Of a DNA stretch of 64,000 nucleotides, positions 1 through 11,546 are shown piece by piece. Source of the DNA: Hymenoscyphus infarciens (lineage: Eukaryota; Ascomycota; Leotiomycetes; Helotiales; Helotiaceae). Below the pieces are notes generated by a model, which had not been told where the DNA came from, searched no databases, and worked only from the letters and a program-made list of their open reading frames with translations. Where the stretch lies: assembly GCA_001414345.1 (NCBI GenBank), contig LLCB01000113.1:1-64000 (forward strand), read 5' to 3'. The position numbers and the translations under genes were made by a program. Positions within the stretch are counted from its first letter, which is position 1. The number at the start of each line of letters is the position of its first letter.

Positions 1-300
1 ATTATAGACTAAAAACCACCTACTTTTAGTCTATAATAGACTAAAAGTCCTCTTTTATATAACCTTTCTAATTAACTAATTATTTATTTATATGCTTTTA
101 GTCTATTATAGACTAAAAACCACCTACCTTTAGTATATAATAGACTTAAAGTCCTCTTTTATATAACCTTTCTAATTAACTAATTATTTAATTATATACT
201 TTTAGTCTATTATAGACTAAAGACCACCTACCTTTAGTCTATTATAGACTAAAAACCATCTACTTTTAGTATAGAATAGACTAAAAGTCTTCTTTAAACT
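1..300. repeat. AT-rich tandem satellite, 104-bp unit, about 2.9 copies, cut by the window edge
   Basis: Units beginning ATTATAGACTAAA start at 1, 105 and 209, a period of 104 bp. Each unit contains near-palindromes of the form TTTAGTCTA-TTA-TAGACTAAA, with 9-bp arms and a 3-bp loop. The third copy has diverged and fades near 300. Differences between copies are mostly single bases. The array is open to the left, so the true copy number is unknown. No coding potential is visible. Confidence 0.85.
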
Positions 301-1005
301 AATGTTTTCAAATACTTAATTAATTACTTATATACTTCTAGTTTATTAATTATTTAAAATATAAATCTTTTATTCTATTATATATTAAATATCTCTAGAA
401 CTTATCTCTTTTAAGCCTTCTACTCTATTATCTACTAAACGTATATATAGAAATATATATTAAATTAAATAATATATAATACTTTTTAGTCCTTTTAGTC
501 ACGTTTCTTTTAATGCCGTCAAAGGCCGATTTTACACGTGATACCTGCGCGCTGACAAAGCTCAAAAGGCGACGTGGTCATACCGACGTTAGGCGAGTTA
601 TATGGCCCTTAGGAGGGCTGGTCATAACGTTATGACCTGGCCCTCCTAAGGCTCGGGCTCGCTTCTTTTTGCATGCCTGTGGTGCAACTCTTACAAGCCA
701 TTTGCACAGCCACTCACGTGACATCCCCCTTTTCGCTCGATTTTTTTTTTAGCAATTGAATTCCACTGTAGCAAAGCTTTGAAATTGGCTTAATTGACAA
801 TACTATCGCTCATATCGTAATGCTATCAGTGTTATGTAAGTGGAAGCTGTTGAAAATCTCACGATGCCTCGGTAAGTGGCTTGGGCTAGTGTATAAGTGG
901 GTCTCATAACGAAACTCAAAGTCAAACCACCTTTGGTGCTTTCTCTCAACCCCAAAAACAGAACTCACCAGAAAATTCTGCTGAAAACTACTCAAATCCT
1001 CAGTC
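301..1005. other. Intergenic, with a strong 45-bp palindrome
   Basis: 301-490 is AT-rich without clear structure. From 491 the base composition becomes balanced. A near-perfect inverted repeat lies at 607-651: the arms start CCTTAGGAGGGC and meet at the self-complementary centre TCATAACGTTATGA. The right-hand part (about 780-1005) should hold the promoter and 5' UTR of the methyltransferase gene; no TATA box is obvious. Confidence 0.6.
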
Positions 1006-1718
1006 ATGAACAACGAAGATGGTACCCCAATGTTCGCCTTTCAAGATATTGACTACATTCCCTTTGGATATAGTACCATCCTGGCGCCCTACATCGAAAC
1101 CCCCGCTTCAACAATGCGCGCGGCGGCAACCCTCATGCGCCTCATTCCAGAAGTTACCTCAATCAAACCAGATGCGAAGCCGGTAGTAGTCTGTGACTTA
1201 GGGTCTGGAGATGGGGATTTCCGTGCGTACGGATCGAACTCCAACCTCTGACTCACTTGTACCCCTCAGTTCATGCCAATTGCTATCAAGAAATCAAAAA
1301 TTCAGAAACTTCAAAACTAACTGAAAAACCTCAAGTCATCGGTCTACTCTCTCACATCAACAAACTCAACTCTCCTGATATCATTGCAGCAAACGGAGTA
1401 GGTGTAGATTACAATGCCGCACTTATCGAAAACGCAGGTTCAAGATCAAAACTTGAGGGTGTCGAGGCAAAATGGCTCCTCTACGATTTTAATAATGATG
1501 AGGACGACATCGTCAATCAACTTACAACTCTTCTCGTTACACACGTTTTCATCTATTTGACTCCCAAACAATTGGCTTTACCGACGGTACGGAAGATTTT
1601 GACTCGACTATGTGGAAGTGGGGTGGTGGTGTGTTGTCATAAGTTTTTCCCGCTTTATCTTACGCCTACTAGAAGAGATCGAGTTATGGAGTTGGTGGTT
1701 TATGATGAGACGAGCTGA
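1006..1718 (+). CDS. SAM-dependent methyltransferase, FAM173/ATPSCKMT-like
   Basis: CDS join(1006..1222,1336..1718), 199 aa. The unspliced frame runs into a stop after the SAM-binding motif. Removing a 113-bp GT-AG intron gives GDGDF-LIGLLSHINKL, which restores the family sequence. Motif I (VVCDLGSGDGDF) lies at about residues 61-72 and motif II (GVGVDYNAALI) follows. The block VTHVFIYLTPKQLALPTV resembles the FAM173 strand followed by a proline-rich helix. Family members are protein-lysine methyltransferases, for example of the mitochondrial ATP synthase c subunit; the substrate here is an inference. There is no clear mitochondrial presequence. The C-terminus is short and ends soon after the last strand. 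It is the only clear gene in the first 8 kb. Confidence 0.75.
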
Positions 1719-4700
1719 AGAGGGGAGGTCTCGTTGACTGGGATGAAAGCTAAATATGATGGTTATCAAATGGAAAGAGGGGCAAAATCAACAATGGGTT
1801 TACGGGCAAGGGAAAGAAGTAAGGTAGGGAGACGAGATAATTAAGGGAGAATATATCACTCACTAAATTATTACACAACTTCAATAAGCATTCAATCAAG
1901 TTTCTTGTCTGAGAATAGCTCACTGTCTAGTTTTTGACTAGGTGTATCCAGCATCTGTATTTCGTCTTGAACCTCGTCTTTGGGCTCCCTATTCTATAGT
2001 CTTCTATCCTTTTACTTGGACCGTTCTTTGCCAATTCCGTAAACTAAAAGCTCTGCAAGCCCTAGGTTTCGGATTGATATTGTCAATGACCTGCTGTTTC
2101 TCGTAGGGAGAGGGAGTGGTGGTTTTATTCTTCTGAATTTTGGTGCGGAATGAGCATTAAACTGCACACATCTCAGGGTTTCCGAGAATAATCCTGGAAT
2201 GAAGTCACTGGGGTTGATTTTAGAAGAGGGTATGTTTCAATGAACCAATTTATCCTAACTAGATCCGAATTAAGGCTGTAAATGTCGCCATCAAAACCTA
2301 GCTTCCTACAACAAATTTTGGGAACTGTGTACGACGTCCTTTTCTATTAGCTTTCAATACTTGAAGTGCCTAAGAAGGTTTTTATTTCTATACTACTTTT
2401 ATTTAGACCAAGATTAGCAAACTCAAAATTCTGCAACATAGGGCAGACGAGAACCTAGAGGTTTTGAAAGTAGTTTTTCGCTTTCAAAGTCTCAACAAAG
2501 ACTTCATTTTGACGTATAGAACTATCAATGCTCTACTCTACCTAACAGATAGTGGTTTTCACTGTCAAAAGCTTGTCTGCTGTCGAAACCAAGAAGAAAG
2601 TTGTACATTTAAACCAGGGAAAGACATCAACATCTCTTTGGAAGTAAAAACGTCCATACACTGCTACCTTTTTGGCCTCGGAACGCTTTTATGCCACATT
2701 TGTTTTCTTGGTCTTCTCTCCCCCCACATATTATTGGCCAGTGCTTTTTCTCGTCTTTTCTCGTGGGAAGAAGATAGCTGTACTCTTTGAATATATATCT
2801 CAGAATTGCAAATCTTCCGAGCCATTTCTACTTGTGGAGGTTTCACAATTGCCCCAAAAGATTTATGAAAATAATCGAGATTCTAATTCCATTAGTTCTA
2901 GTTGTTTAAGAGAAACAGATAGCTTTTTCTACTCATGGTGAAACGATCGGGGAAGCAGAGCAGAGGTGCTCGACTCCCCTATACCCCCTGATGCTTACGC
3001 TATTCTCCTGAGTATAGCAACGTGGAACGGTGGGAATAATGATTCCTTCACACGCCCTTGGTGAGCTCCTAGATGGTTTAGGAAACCCGGGAGCTTGAAA
3101 ATTCTCCTCTGCGCTTTTTCTGGCAAAAAAACAACTCTGTTTATGAAACAAGATCCATTCAAAGGTCTACCACCAGTATTTTATTCCCTCGGTTGTTTCT
3201 CTTTCCGTATCAAATACGACTTGTTATACAAATTCTCTGAGCAGTAGATCTTCCTTATTTATAAATTGGGTTTGAAAATATAATTTATAACTAGGAAAAA
3301 TATTACAGAGAACGCTGTCAAAAGCATAGGCAGTTCAGGCTTGGTAGCATGTAATTTCGAGAAGCTCTGATCCACACGAGAATAACTCAACCTCCAAATA
3401 CACTTTTAAAATTACGAAAAATCTAGCAAACAAATCTCGAAACATTCCACAGGTTCAAATCAGTATTACTAAGAAGTTGATGCATCTACATTCCTTAATT
3501 GATAGGTTTGACTTGGTCTTGTAAAACCGCCAGCTTATTGTCTTCCTCGAGCGTTGCATCGTCTTTTCCCTGAAGCTTTAGGGCTAAGCGAGTATATGGA
3601 AAGATGACTGGCCTAGCTTCAAAAATACAGGGAGGGTGGAGCGCCTGACAGTCATCGGGCGCAATCTGTCAGCCCGAACACCAGCAGCTGCCAACTCAAG
3701 TATATCCCAAGTTAAAACCACAACCGCTTCTTCGAAATGTTCTAAACTTTGTAGATATATCACATAATATCAGGGGAATTCTTCGAGATTTTTGTTATAT
3801 TTTTCTCGGCATTCTTTCATTATAAGTTCTGTAAGGTGGTTTGTGTAACCCAAATCCCCCTGTGCTTCCAGCCTCAACGCTGTACACGCCTCACATTACA
3901 ACTTCAGGGCACCTTACAAGACATTACAGGAGATAAGCCTGAATCGCCACTACCTTTGACTTAATTTATCTCTGAGATCTCGTTAGATTGTCCGAGTAAT
4001 ACTCTGAGGGTCAGCTGGGGATTAATCAAAGGTTCGGAAATACAGGGTTTTCGGAAATATATTCGGAAATATCCTAGGAGATATATCTTTAGAAATACTA
4101 TGGAAATGAATTTCAAATATATCTTCGGAAATGTCTTCAGATATGTCTTCGGAAAAATATTTACCTCGGAAATAATCCTTCGAATAGATGCGTTGAGAAA
4201 ATGGAAAATAGTTCGGAGCTTCGGAGATATGTTGTTCGAAGATATAGCTCGGACAAGATAGATCAGAGAAACGTGGCCGAGATTGTCTTCGGAAAAGGTC
4301 TCGGAGATTTCTATTTCCTAGGCTGGGTTCTCTAAGCAATTCTTCTTCCTAGCTTCGAAGTTCTATTTGTATGCTGGTCACAGGTCTACTCGCTTAGCTA
4401 GCGCTAGCGTCTTTTTTTTGGCTATAAGTAGCTAGCCTAGAAAGCTCCTTGCTCTTTGTACATTGTACATTTACAACAAGTTCTATACTTAAGAAGTGAA
4501 ATATTCCACTATATATCTTTTCTACTTCTTGCTGCCCAACACGTATCCTGCCTAGATAAATTGTATAGTGAAATACAGCTGTAGCCATACGATGAGAATA
4601 AGGGTAAAACATCGGTATAGCGGAACCGTAGAATTAGCTGCGCACTTAGTTGAACGTTTTTTATCATTAGCGTTCCTTGGACAAGAAAGAGTAGAAATCT

Positions 4701-7700
4701 ATAAGAGTTCCATAAGTAGTGCTTAAAGCCTCCTTCGGGATCCAATAGTTCAGTGTTGTTTTGTACTAATTGTTGTGGTTAAAAGAAAACCGACCCAGAA
4801 CGGAACGTCTCGGCCACCTGAAGCAACGAGAAGCTTACAAGAGGCGTTCAGGAACAGGACGACAATAGCCTAGTAGATTGTAAGCGCGAATCAAACGGAC
4901 CACCATTCGTTCCCCAACCGAGTCGCTTCAAGGACGATCCCCTGGTCAGTATTATACGTATTTCCTGACAAGACACACCTTCTTGCTGTCGTTCTTGCTG
5001 TCGAAAAGTGACCTACTGTCGAAAGTAAGAAGGAAATTGTAATTTTCAAGGAAGAAAATCAGCACAGAGCGTGCATCTTAAGTCTGCAAAAGATTCACAT
5101 CTCTACTTGAAAACTGAGCTAACACCTGACCTCTCACACTGCCCCAGTCTCAACTAGTTTTGTTCCACTTGTGTCTCTTATCAATGTCGCCTTATGTTTA
5201 TATACCCGAACTGAGTTTGGGGAGCAGTAGCGTGAAGTGATAGTATTCTTCTAGGAGAGTCCTCTTCTTGACAGCCACGTTTTGCTATCGTCTCTCGATT
5301 AGTACCTACATTCGAATCATAAAACACTATGAATTTGTCATGAATGGATATACATTCTCCAAGAAGAGATTCACCATGACAGCTACTTTTTACTCGCAGA
5401 AGACACACGAGAGTTCATGGCGTACTTGCGAGTAAAGGGACACCCATCAACACAACAAACCCGTTTCCAAGAACGTAGCCCGCCACAGTACCAGCAATAA
5501 AGATTTGCTGACAGTTCGCCCGAGACGCGAAACAAGAAGTCCTTGATGACGAAGAACTCCGAATTGTGGTGGGGATGCTCATAAGACTCAATTTCACATC
5601 AAACACACTTCTGTCATGAATACTTGATACTAAAGAATCTCTATTTTCTATGTCTTTTCATATAAGTAAACAAAGTTCAGTTACATGGGAACGATGGAAG
5701 TCCTTGCTGTCGAAATGAACAGTTCCGTCGAAAACAAGTGGAAATCTGTTCTCTCCAAAGAATTAAATTAGCCTCAAGTGTATCGAGTCCGGTGTATGTA
5801 AATTCGTCAACCAGGAAACTGCTAAGAGAATTATGTACCTTGAGAACAGTCACAATACTAAACGGTCCTCTCTTCCTATGTGGTGCTCACCGGGAGAAGG
5901 AAATTGTTGTGTTATTTTCGGTCTAGCCTCGAGTCTTTGAATATATAAAACGATTGTCTTGTGGAGGTTTCATATAAGGGACTATGAAGGGAAGTCCCAA
6001 TGAAAGTTGGGAGGAAAAAACTTTGTGTATAATTGTTTGCTAGCTTACTAAAAGAGCTTGAAACTCCTCTCTCGCCAACTCTAGTTTCGTTAAGACTGTT
6101 TCTATCTTGAGCAAAAAGTATGTTTCTTAGGAAATTTATTTGAACGAAAGAAAAGAAGGAGAAGAAGAAGAACTGAGTGGCCGGGATTCTCCACGAATTC
6201 CTCCTCGTAGAAACGTAGATAACTTCTTCAAACTTACGACTACTTCGTCATCATCTTGGGGAAGATTTACCATGGCAGTCTATGGCGCGGACGTGAGGAA
6301 GAGTTAATCCATCGACTTAAAACCTATGCGAAACACTCTTCTATCAAAAACAGCTCGCTCTCCCTAGTTCCCGCTTTCATGTGCAAGTAAGGCCTGGTTG
6401 CAGGGGATGATGAAGGTTCTTACTTTCGAAACGAGAAGTGCTGTCGAAGTATTTACAAAACCCGGGAAAGAAAATAGTTAATCATCGGCAATTCAAGTAA
6501 GAACTACACGGCTCAAAGTCGGTGATCCGATAGCTTTGAGACATCATATATGCGAAATGAAACCACATGAAAAATCACATCAGACTGCCATGTCAGGATT
6601 CCCAAAGCAGAGCTGTCGATGGTTTGTGGAAGTTCAGGAGCTTCAAAGTAAAAACTCGACAAGAAACCACTACACACCTCTACAAAAATGCATTTGCTTG
6701 CCAGTAACCAACTACCTAGCCAAGAAATGAACACCAAATAGGGGGACTGTTGTTATTCCATACAATTTGCCGTCGAATTAGCGGTCACTGTCGAAACTTC
6801 ACTTCAAGACGACCACAAGACGTCCCTCAATAACATGTGAATATCTTTCTTTTTCTTAGAAGCACGGTGCGACTCGCCTCTCGCAAACACTCAAGAGTCC
6901 ACATATATAGGAAAGGAAACACACACCTCCACAATCCTCCAATCGTATGACGGGCTTCCTTTTTGTAGGGAGAGAATGATTCTCTGATAATCTCTTCGCG
7001 GAGCAGCACTTTTAATAGATGAAGGGAGGAGGAATTTGCCAGCTCAATTTGTTGAGTAGAATAGGAGGGTACCGTAGATATTTATCGCTTGAATCTTCTT
7101 TACTTTGTAAACGGAAGTGGTGATGGGAGGTGAGATGGGTAGATTTGTAGGAATGAAATTTGATGGCTCCCCCAAGAGGCCTATTTGCTTCCCCGGCAGC
7201 ACTTACTGGCCAATCAGTACTCAAGACTCTTTCAAAGACGAGAATATGCCACAATACTCTTCTCGACATCAATTTCTTCATAGGATTCTGTGTTCAAATG
7301 ATACAAGTATACAACAAAAAAAGTCACTACATGTACAAATAGTAGTGCACAAGTACCTCGGCACACAAAGGACTCGCTTGTGAAAGGCCTTCGGAGAAGT
7401 TCCGAATAGGAGTTGTGCCCCGCCAAATTTGTTGAGAGAACCGTCTACTTTACTCGGGTTGAGAAACATGCCATCTTGAATTTGATATTGATGGCAGGTT
7501 TTCATTTCGGATGAAGGGAACAGAAAGCTTTGTATTGAGCTCAGCCGGCAGGAGGAAATAAGAGAAAACGTGACGATGTCTGCACATAGGTACCTTACCG
7601 GGCGTACCTGCCTGGTATCTGGCATCACCTCCAGGCTGCATCGAACAGGAAAGAGATCGCGTGACTGATATAAACATTTAATTCTTTGATATTAACTTTC

Positions 7701-8494
7701 AATTGTAACTCAATTCAGACAAATTGAGGCTCAAGATGTTTTCGGTTTTTGGAACTCCATGCAGGCCAAGTAAAAGGGCTTGCTGTCAGTTACGCCATTG
7801 GCTTCGCAGGGCAGGTGAGGGCAGGGCAGGGACTTTCCCGTATTTATTTATGATTGGCTGAAGTTTCGCGTCATCGGTCCTCAACAATTTTCGAGAACCT
7901 CGGCCACGACAAACTCACATTGCCATGATTCCATTCAACTCCCAACGGTCGCCAGCAGAATTATACGAGAATAACTTCACATGCAAATGAAAAGTCTGAG
8001 TGAGTAAGCCAGATTTCTGTAAGATGGTGAGGAATTGATCAGAGTCGAGTAGAATAATGTGGGTTCAGTCTCGGTGGAGTGAAGCGGAGTGAAGGAGGCA
8101 ATTCGTGGTGCAGCATCGTTGAGCTTGGAACCTTGAAGTCCCAACCATCCGGCCACCCAGGCACATCAAGCTGCATCGTATCAAAGTTTGTCTCTTGCCC
8201 TTGGCGAATAAAAAAAAGTAAGAACCCTGCAAACATCTACCACTATTCTACCCCCAGGTTGAGAGAGACTTCACTCTCCTCGATCTTTCTTTCCTCCCAT
8301 CGTGAGGCTTCTTCTTCTTTCCCTCAATCGTCCGTCAGTCACTATAGGTACTTTCCTCCACATTCCACCGCAGTGTCAACGTGAGACAGGAACTCAACCG
8401 CGAACTCGACCTTCCCATGGAATAATACCCTCCCTCCTACAACCTCCTCCAAGAATCGACGTCAACAGACCGACGTCAACAGACCAACGTCAAC
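1719..8494. other. Gene-poor accessory region between the methyltransferase and the elongase
   Basis: About 6.8 kb with only short, unrelated ORFs on either strand and no recognisable protein. It contains the degenerate minisatellite at 4022-4339 and a cluster of TGTCGAAA octamers (2581, 4999, 5017, 5708, 6789) with near variants. The last 250 bp are pyrimidine-rich and probably form the elongase promoter and 5' UTR. Confidence 0.5.
4022..4339. repeat. Degenerate minisatellite with TTCGGAAATA core
   Basis: Repeats of 10-17 bp built on TTCGGAAATAT/CTTCGGAAAT follow one another with many substitutions. The reverse strand gives an open frame with repeated SEDI and similar peptides, but it is a product of the repeat and not a convincing gene. 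The same core in the opposite orientation (ATATTTCCGA) makes up the array at about 12380-13040. Confidence 0.6.
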
Positions 8495-9966
8495 ATGTCT
8501 ACCCTCTTCTTCCAAACGCCCGATCGCGAACTCTTCCAATTACCCCCACGAAACGATCCCCTCGCTCTGCCACCACCCATCGCAGGCTCTACCCTCTCCG
8601 CCCCTCCCTTCACCATTTCTGCCGAGCTATACAACAGCGTTCTCGATGTGCGAGTCCCCATCACCATCGCCGCCGTCTACGCCGTCTCCGTGACCTCTCT
8701 GAACGCCTACAACCGCTCGCGGGGGAACAAACCATGGGGAATAAGCAAGACGAAAGCTTTCTTTTGGTTCGTGGTTTTGCACAATATATTCTTGGCCGTA
8801 TACTCAGGATGGACATTCATCGGCATGTACAAGGCGCTGCAAAACTCTCTCTCGTCCTGGTCAGGTCCAAATGGAGTTTCCGCAACGGTCGATAGTCTTT
8901 GTAAAATCCAAGGACCAAGGGGATTGGGAAATGCCGTGGCTTATAACCCCGCTTCTTCGAGTTGGATCTCGCAAAATCCATCTACTGTTTTCCTGACGGA
9001 GGCGGGGTTACCTGATGCCACGGATTACGGAAGGTTGTGGAACCAAGGGCTTGCTTTTTACGGATGGTTTTTCTACCTCAGTAAATTCTACGAGGTCCTC
9101 GATACGGTGATCATCCTGGCAAAGGGGAAGCGAAGCTCGACTTTGCAGACTTATCATCATGCTGGTGCTATGATGTCCATGTGGGCTGGGATTCGTTACA
9201 TGTCTCCTCCGATCTGGATGTTTGTTTTTGTCAATTCTGGGATTCATGCTCTTATGGTAAGAAAATAAAGTTTCCCCAAGTCGAACCTGATTTACTGACT
9301 TGGAAATAGTACACATACTATACCTTAACGGCCTTCTCCATCCCAATCCCAAATGCCCTCAAGAGAAGTCTCACAACCATGCAAATAACGCAATTCCTCG
9401 TCGGCGCCACATACGCAGCCCTCCACTCCTTCATCAACTACACCATTCCCGTCCGCGTCCCAGTCGTCAAAGCTGCTGCAGATAGAATCACATCTGTAGC
9501 CTCAGCTGCCCTCTCCTCTGAAACCGTTGCCGCAACTGTAGCAGCAACCACCACCGCCCTAGTCGATCTAGTAAAGAAATATCTTTTTTACGCAGTTGGT
9601 GAGCAAGGATTAGCTGAGAATGTCAACGCCCCAATTATCACACCTACACCAAAAGCAGCGCCGATTACGGGAAGTGATGGAGTTCAGTATAATGTTGAGT
9701 GGCAGAGTGTTCCTTGTATCGCTACCAGCGGTCAAACGTTCGCTATCTGGTTTAATGTCTTTTACCTTACACCATTGACTGTACTATTCGTTCGGTTCTT
9801 TGTTAAGAGTTATTTGAGACGGTCCGCGAAGAGTGCAAAGGCTGTTGGAAATGGCAAGACGGTTACGAACGAGAAGACGGTTGCGAATGGGAAGAGTTAC
9901 GCGAATGTTGTGAAGGCTAATGGTAATGGTCATGCTAAGAGTCCTAAGGCTAAGGGTAAGCATTGA
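8495..9966 (+). CDS. Fatty acid elongase, ELO family (beta-ketoacyl-CoA synthase of the ER)
   Basis: CDS join(8495..9256,9310..9966), 472 aa. A 53-bp intron splits ..SGIHALM and YTYYTL.. in phase 0. ELO proteins condense malonyl-CoA with acyl-CoA in the ER membrane for very-long-chain fatty acid and sphingolipid synthesis. Motifs seen: KFYEVLDT (197-204), the histidine motif QTYHHAG (218-224, the fungal form of HxxHH) and NSGIHALMYTYYTL (247-260). Several hydrophobic segments lie between residues 50 and 250 and again after 260. The lysine-rich tail (ends KAKGKH) is plausible for ER retention but is not a standard KKXX signal. Flanked on both sides by gene-poor DNA. The start ATG fits the N-terminus of fungal relatives; the longer overlapping frame at 8302-8895 is a shadow. 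Confidence 0.88.
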
Positions 9967-11072
9967 GTTATTTTACCTGTGGATTGTAGGGTTTAAGGGG
10001 TTGTGAGATAAGAATTGAGGGAATGGGTTGTATTAGAGTGGCTTCGGTGGTGTTGAGTAGGATTGAGTGCTATGAACAGAATATTTGCCTGCCTTTGTTT
10101 GTTCTCTTGTTTTAGCGTTGCATGGTTGGGGCGTGGGGATGGTAATTATAGAAGGAATTGAGAAATTATAGATCTTTTTTAAAAATAATCCTTGTTCTTT
10201 TTTGCTTAGCGTTGTTTGCTTGTGGGTTTTGAAAAAAATGAGGTATTTCTCCTCGCCTCTCTTGCCGCGAACGTTTTAAAAAAGAAGCCAATGTGCGTGC
10301 AGGTAAAATATGCAGAAAGAACATTCGCTTTGCTTTTCATGAGAAACAATTGGGGCGGGTTGGTGAATTATATGTACGTCGTCGGATCTCAAATTGGGCA
10401 TACCTTTTTCAGAACGCGACCAGATGGGGGAATGTTCATCGTATCCCTTGCTTCCAATCTAGACTGTTGGAGCTTGGGAAAAGAAGGGAGGGAGAGAGTT
10501 ACTGTCGATTTGGAAGTTATATACGTTTCGTATCTCCTCTCTCTTGTTTCTTGTATGAGAATCGAGGGGAGGGGTGGGGGGAGAGGTGATGTGAGAAAAG
10601 CGAGTTTTGAGAGACGATGTTTTATGTTGTTAATCCTCTTTTTGGAAGTTGCTTGGGTGTGTTTTGGGGAGAGGGAGGAGTGTACTTCGTGTCGATGAAG
10701 AATAAAGGTGGTTTGTTTGCAGTTGTGCGGTTCGTGGGAGGGGTGATAAATAGGGGAGGGGGGGGGGTCAGTTTATACATTTTTTTTCCTTATTTTTTTT
10801 TCTGCAGGATAGGGATAGAGAATGAGAGCAAGAGTAGAGGGGGTAATACACAGGTAAGAAGGAAAGAGTGAAGAGCATATATATATATATATAGATGATT
10901 GTGACTTCTTCTCTTCTAACTTTCGAGAGTTGGACGAGAGAAATACTCCTCTTCTTCTTTGAGTTCCTCTTTTACAATTCGCTATTCTGAATTGGATTAC
11001 TATTAGACTAGGTGCGAAGAGCAAGGAGCGAGGTAGTGGAAGTAGTTAAGGTCTGGAACCTCTGTAATGATA
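9967..11072. other. Elongase 3' flank, no gene seen
   Basis: A G-rich stretch (10560-10770) including a run of ten G near 10758-10768, then AT-rich sequence with a short (AT)n run at 10878-10893. A 160-codon open frame at 10216-10698 starts with TTG, has atypical composition and no recognisable motif; it is not called. Confidence 0.4.
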
Positions 11073-11546
11073 CAGTGAGTTGCGAGTTAAGCTTCTCTTT
11101 TAACAATATTTTATAAACCGTGCGTTTTTAGAAAAAAAGCTTTCCCCCTTATTTATTCAAGAAAACAGAAAACTAAAGTACTCTTTAAGATATAAGACCT
11201 AGCTAGAAAGAACTACTATATCTTCTTATACCTCCCCTCTATTTATTACTATATCTAAGTAAGTATACTAAGAATAAACTAAAAACCCTCTTTTTGTAAG
11301 AAAAATTTTAACACCCTTGTAATTCTGCTAAAACTATAAAAAATTTATCTAAGTGTCTGTTTTCTCCTAAAAGGTTTATAGAGTAGGAAAGAGAGTATAG
11401 AGCTCTTATTAGCTGTTCTCGAGGACATAATAACATATATTATTATTAAGTAAAGAGGAAAAGAGTGTCTAGATAAAAAAATAATTTCTACAAACGCACG
11501 GTTTATAACATATCGTTAAAAGGGAAGCTTAACTCGCAACTCACTG
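11073..11546. mobile_element. Tc1/mariner-type MITE, copy 1 (474 bp)
   Basis: Terminal inverted repeats of nearly 60 bp: the left end starts CAGTGAGTTGCGAGTTAAGC and the right end is its reverse complement (..CTTAACTCGCAACTCACTG). The element is flanked by TA dinucleotides (11071-11072 and 11547-11548), the target duplication expected of Tc1/mariner transposases. There is no transposase ORF inside, so it must move in trans. The CAGTG terminus resembles fungal impala/mimp elements, but the rest of the end differs. This copy looks little mutated at its ends compared with copy 2. Confidence 0.85.

Noticed and set aside
4022..4339. Reverse-strand ORF with SEDI repeats as an effector-like gene
   Set aside because: It is the translation of a degenerate minisatellite; no signal peptide and no support for expression.
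8302..8895. 197-codon frame overlapping the elongase start
   Set aside because: Shadow frame; the elongase frame carries all family motifs.
10216..10698. 160-codon open frame after the elongase
   Set aside because: Starts with TTG, composition is unlike the neighbouring genes and no domain or motif is visible; probably chance in G-rich DNA.
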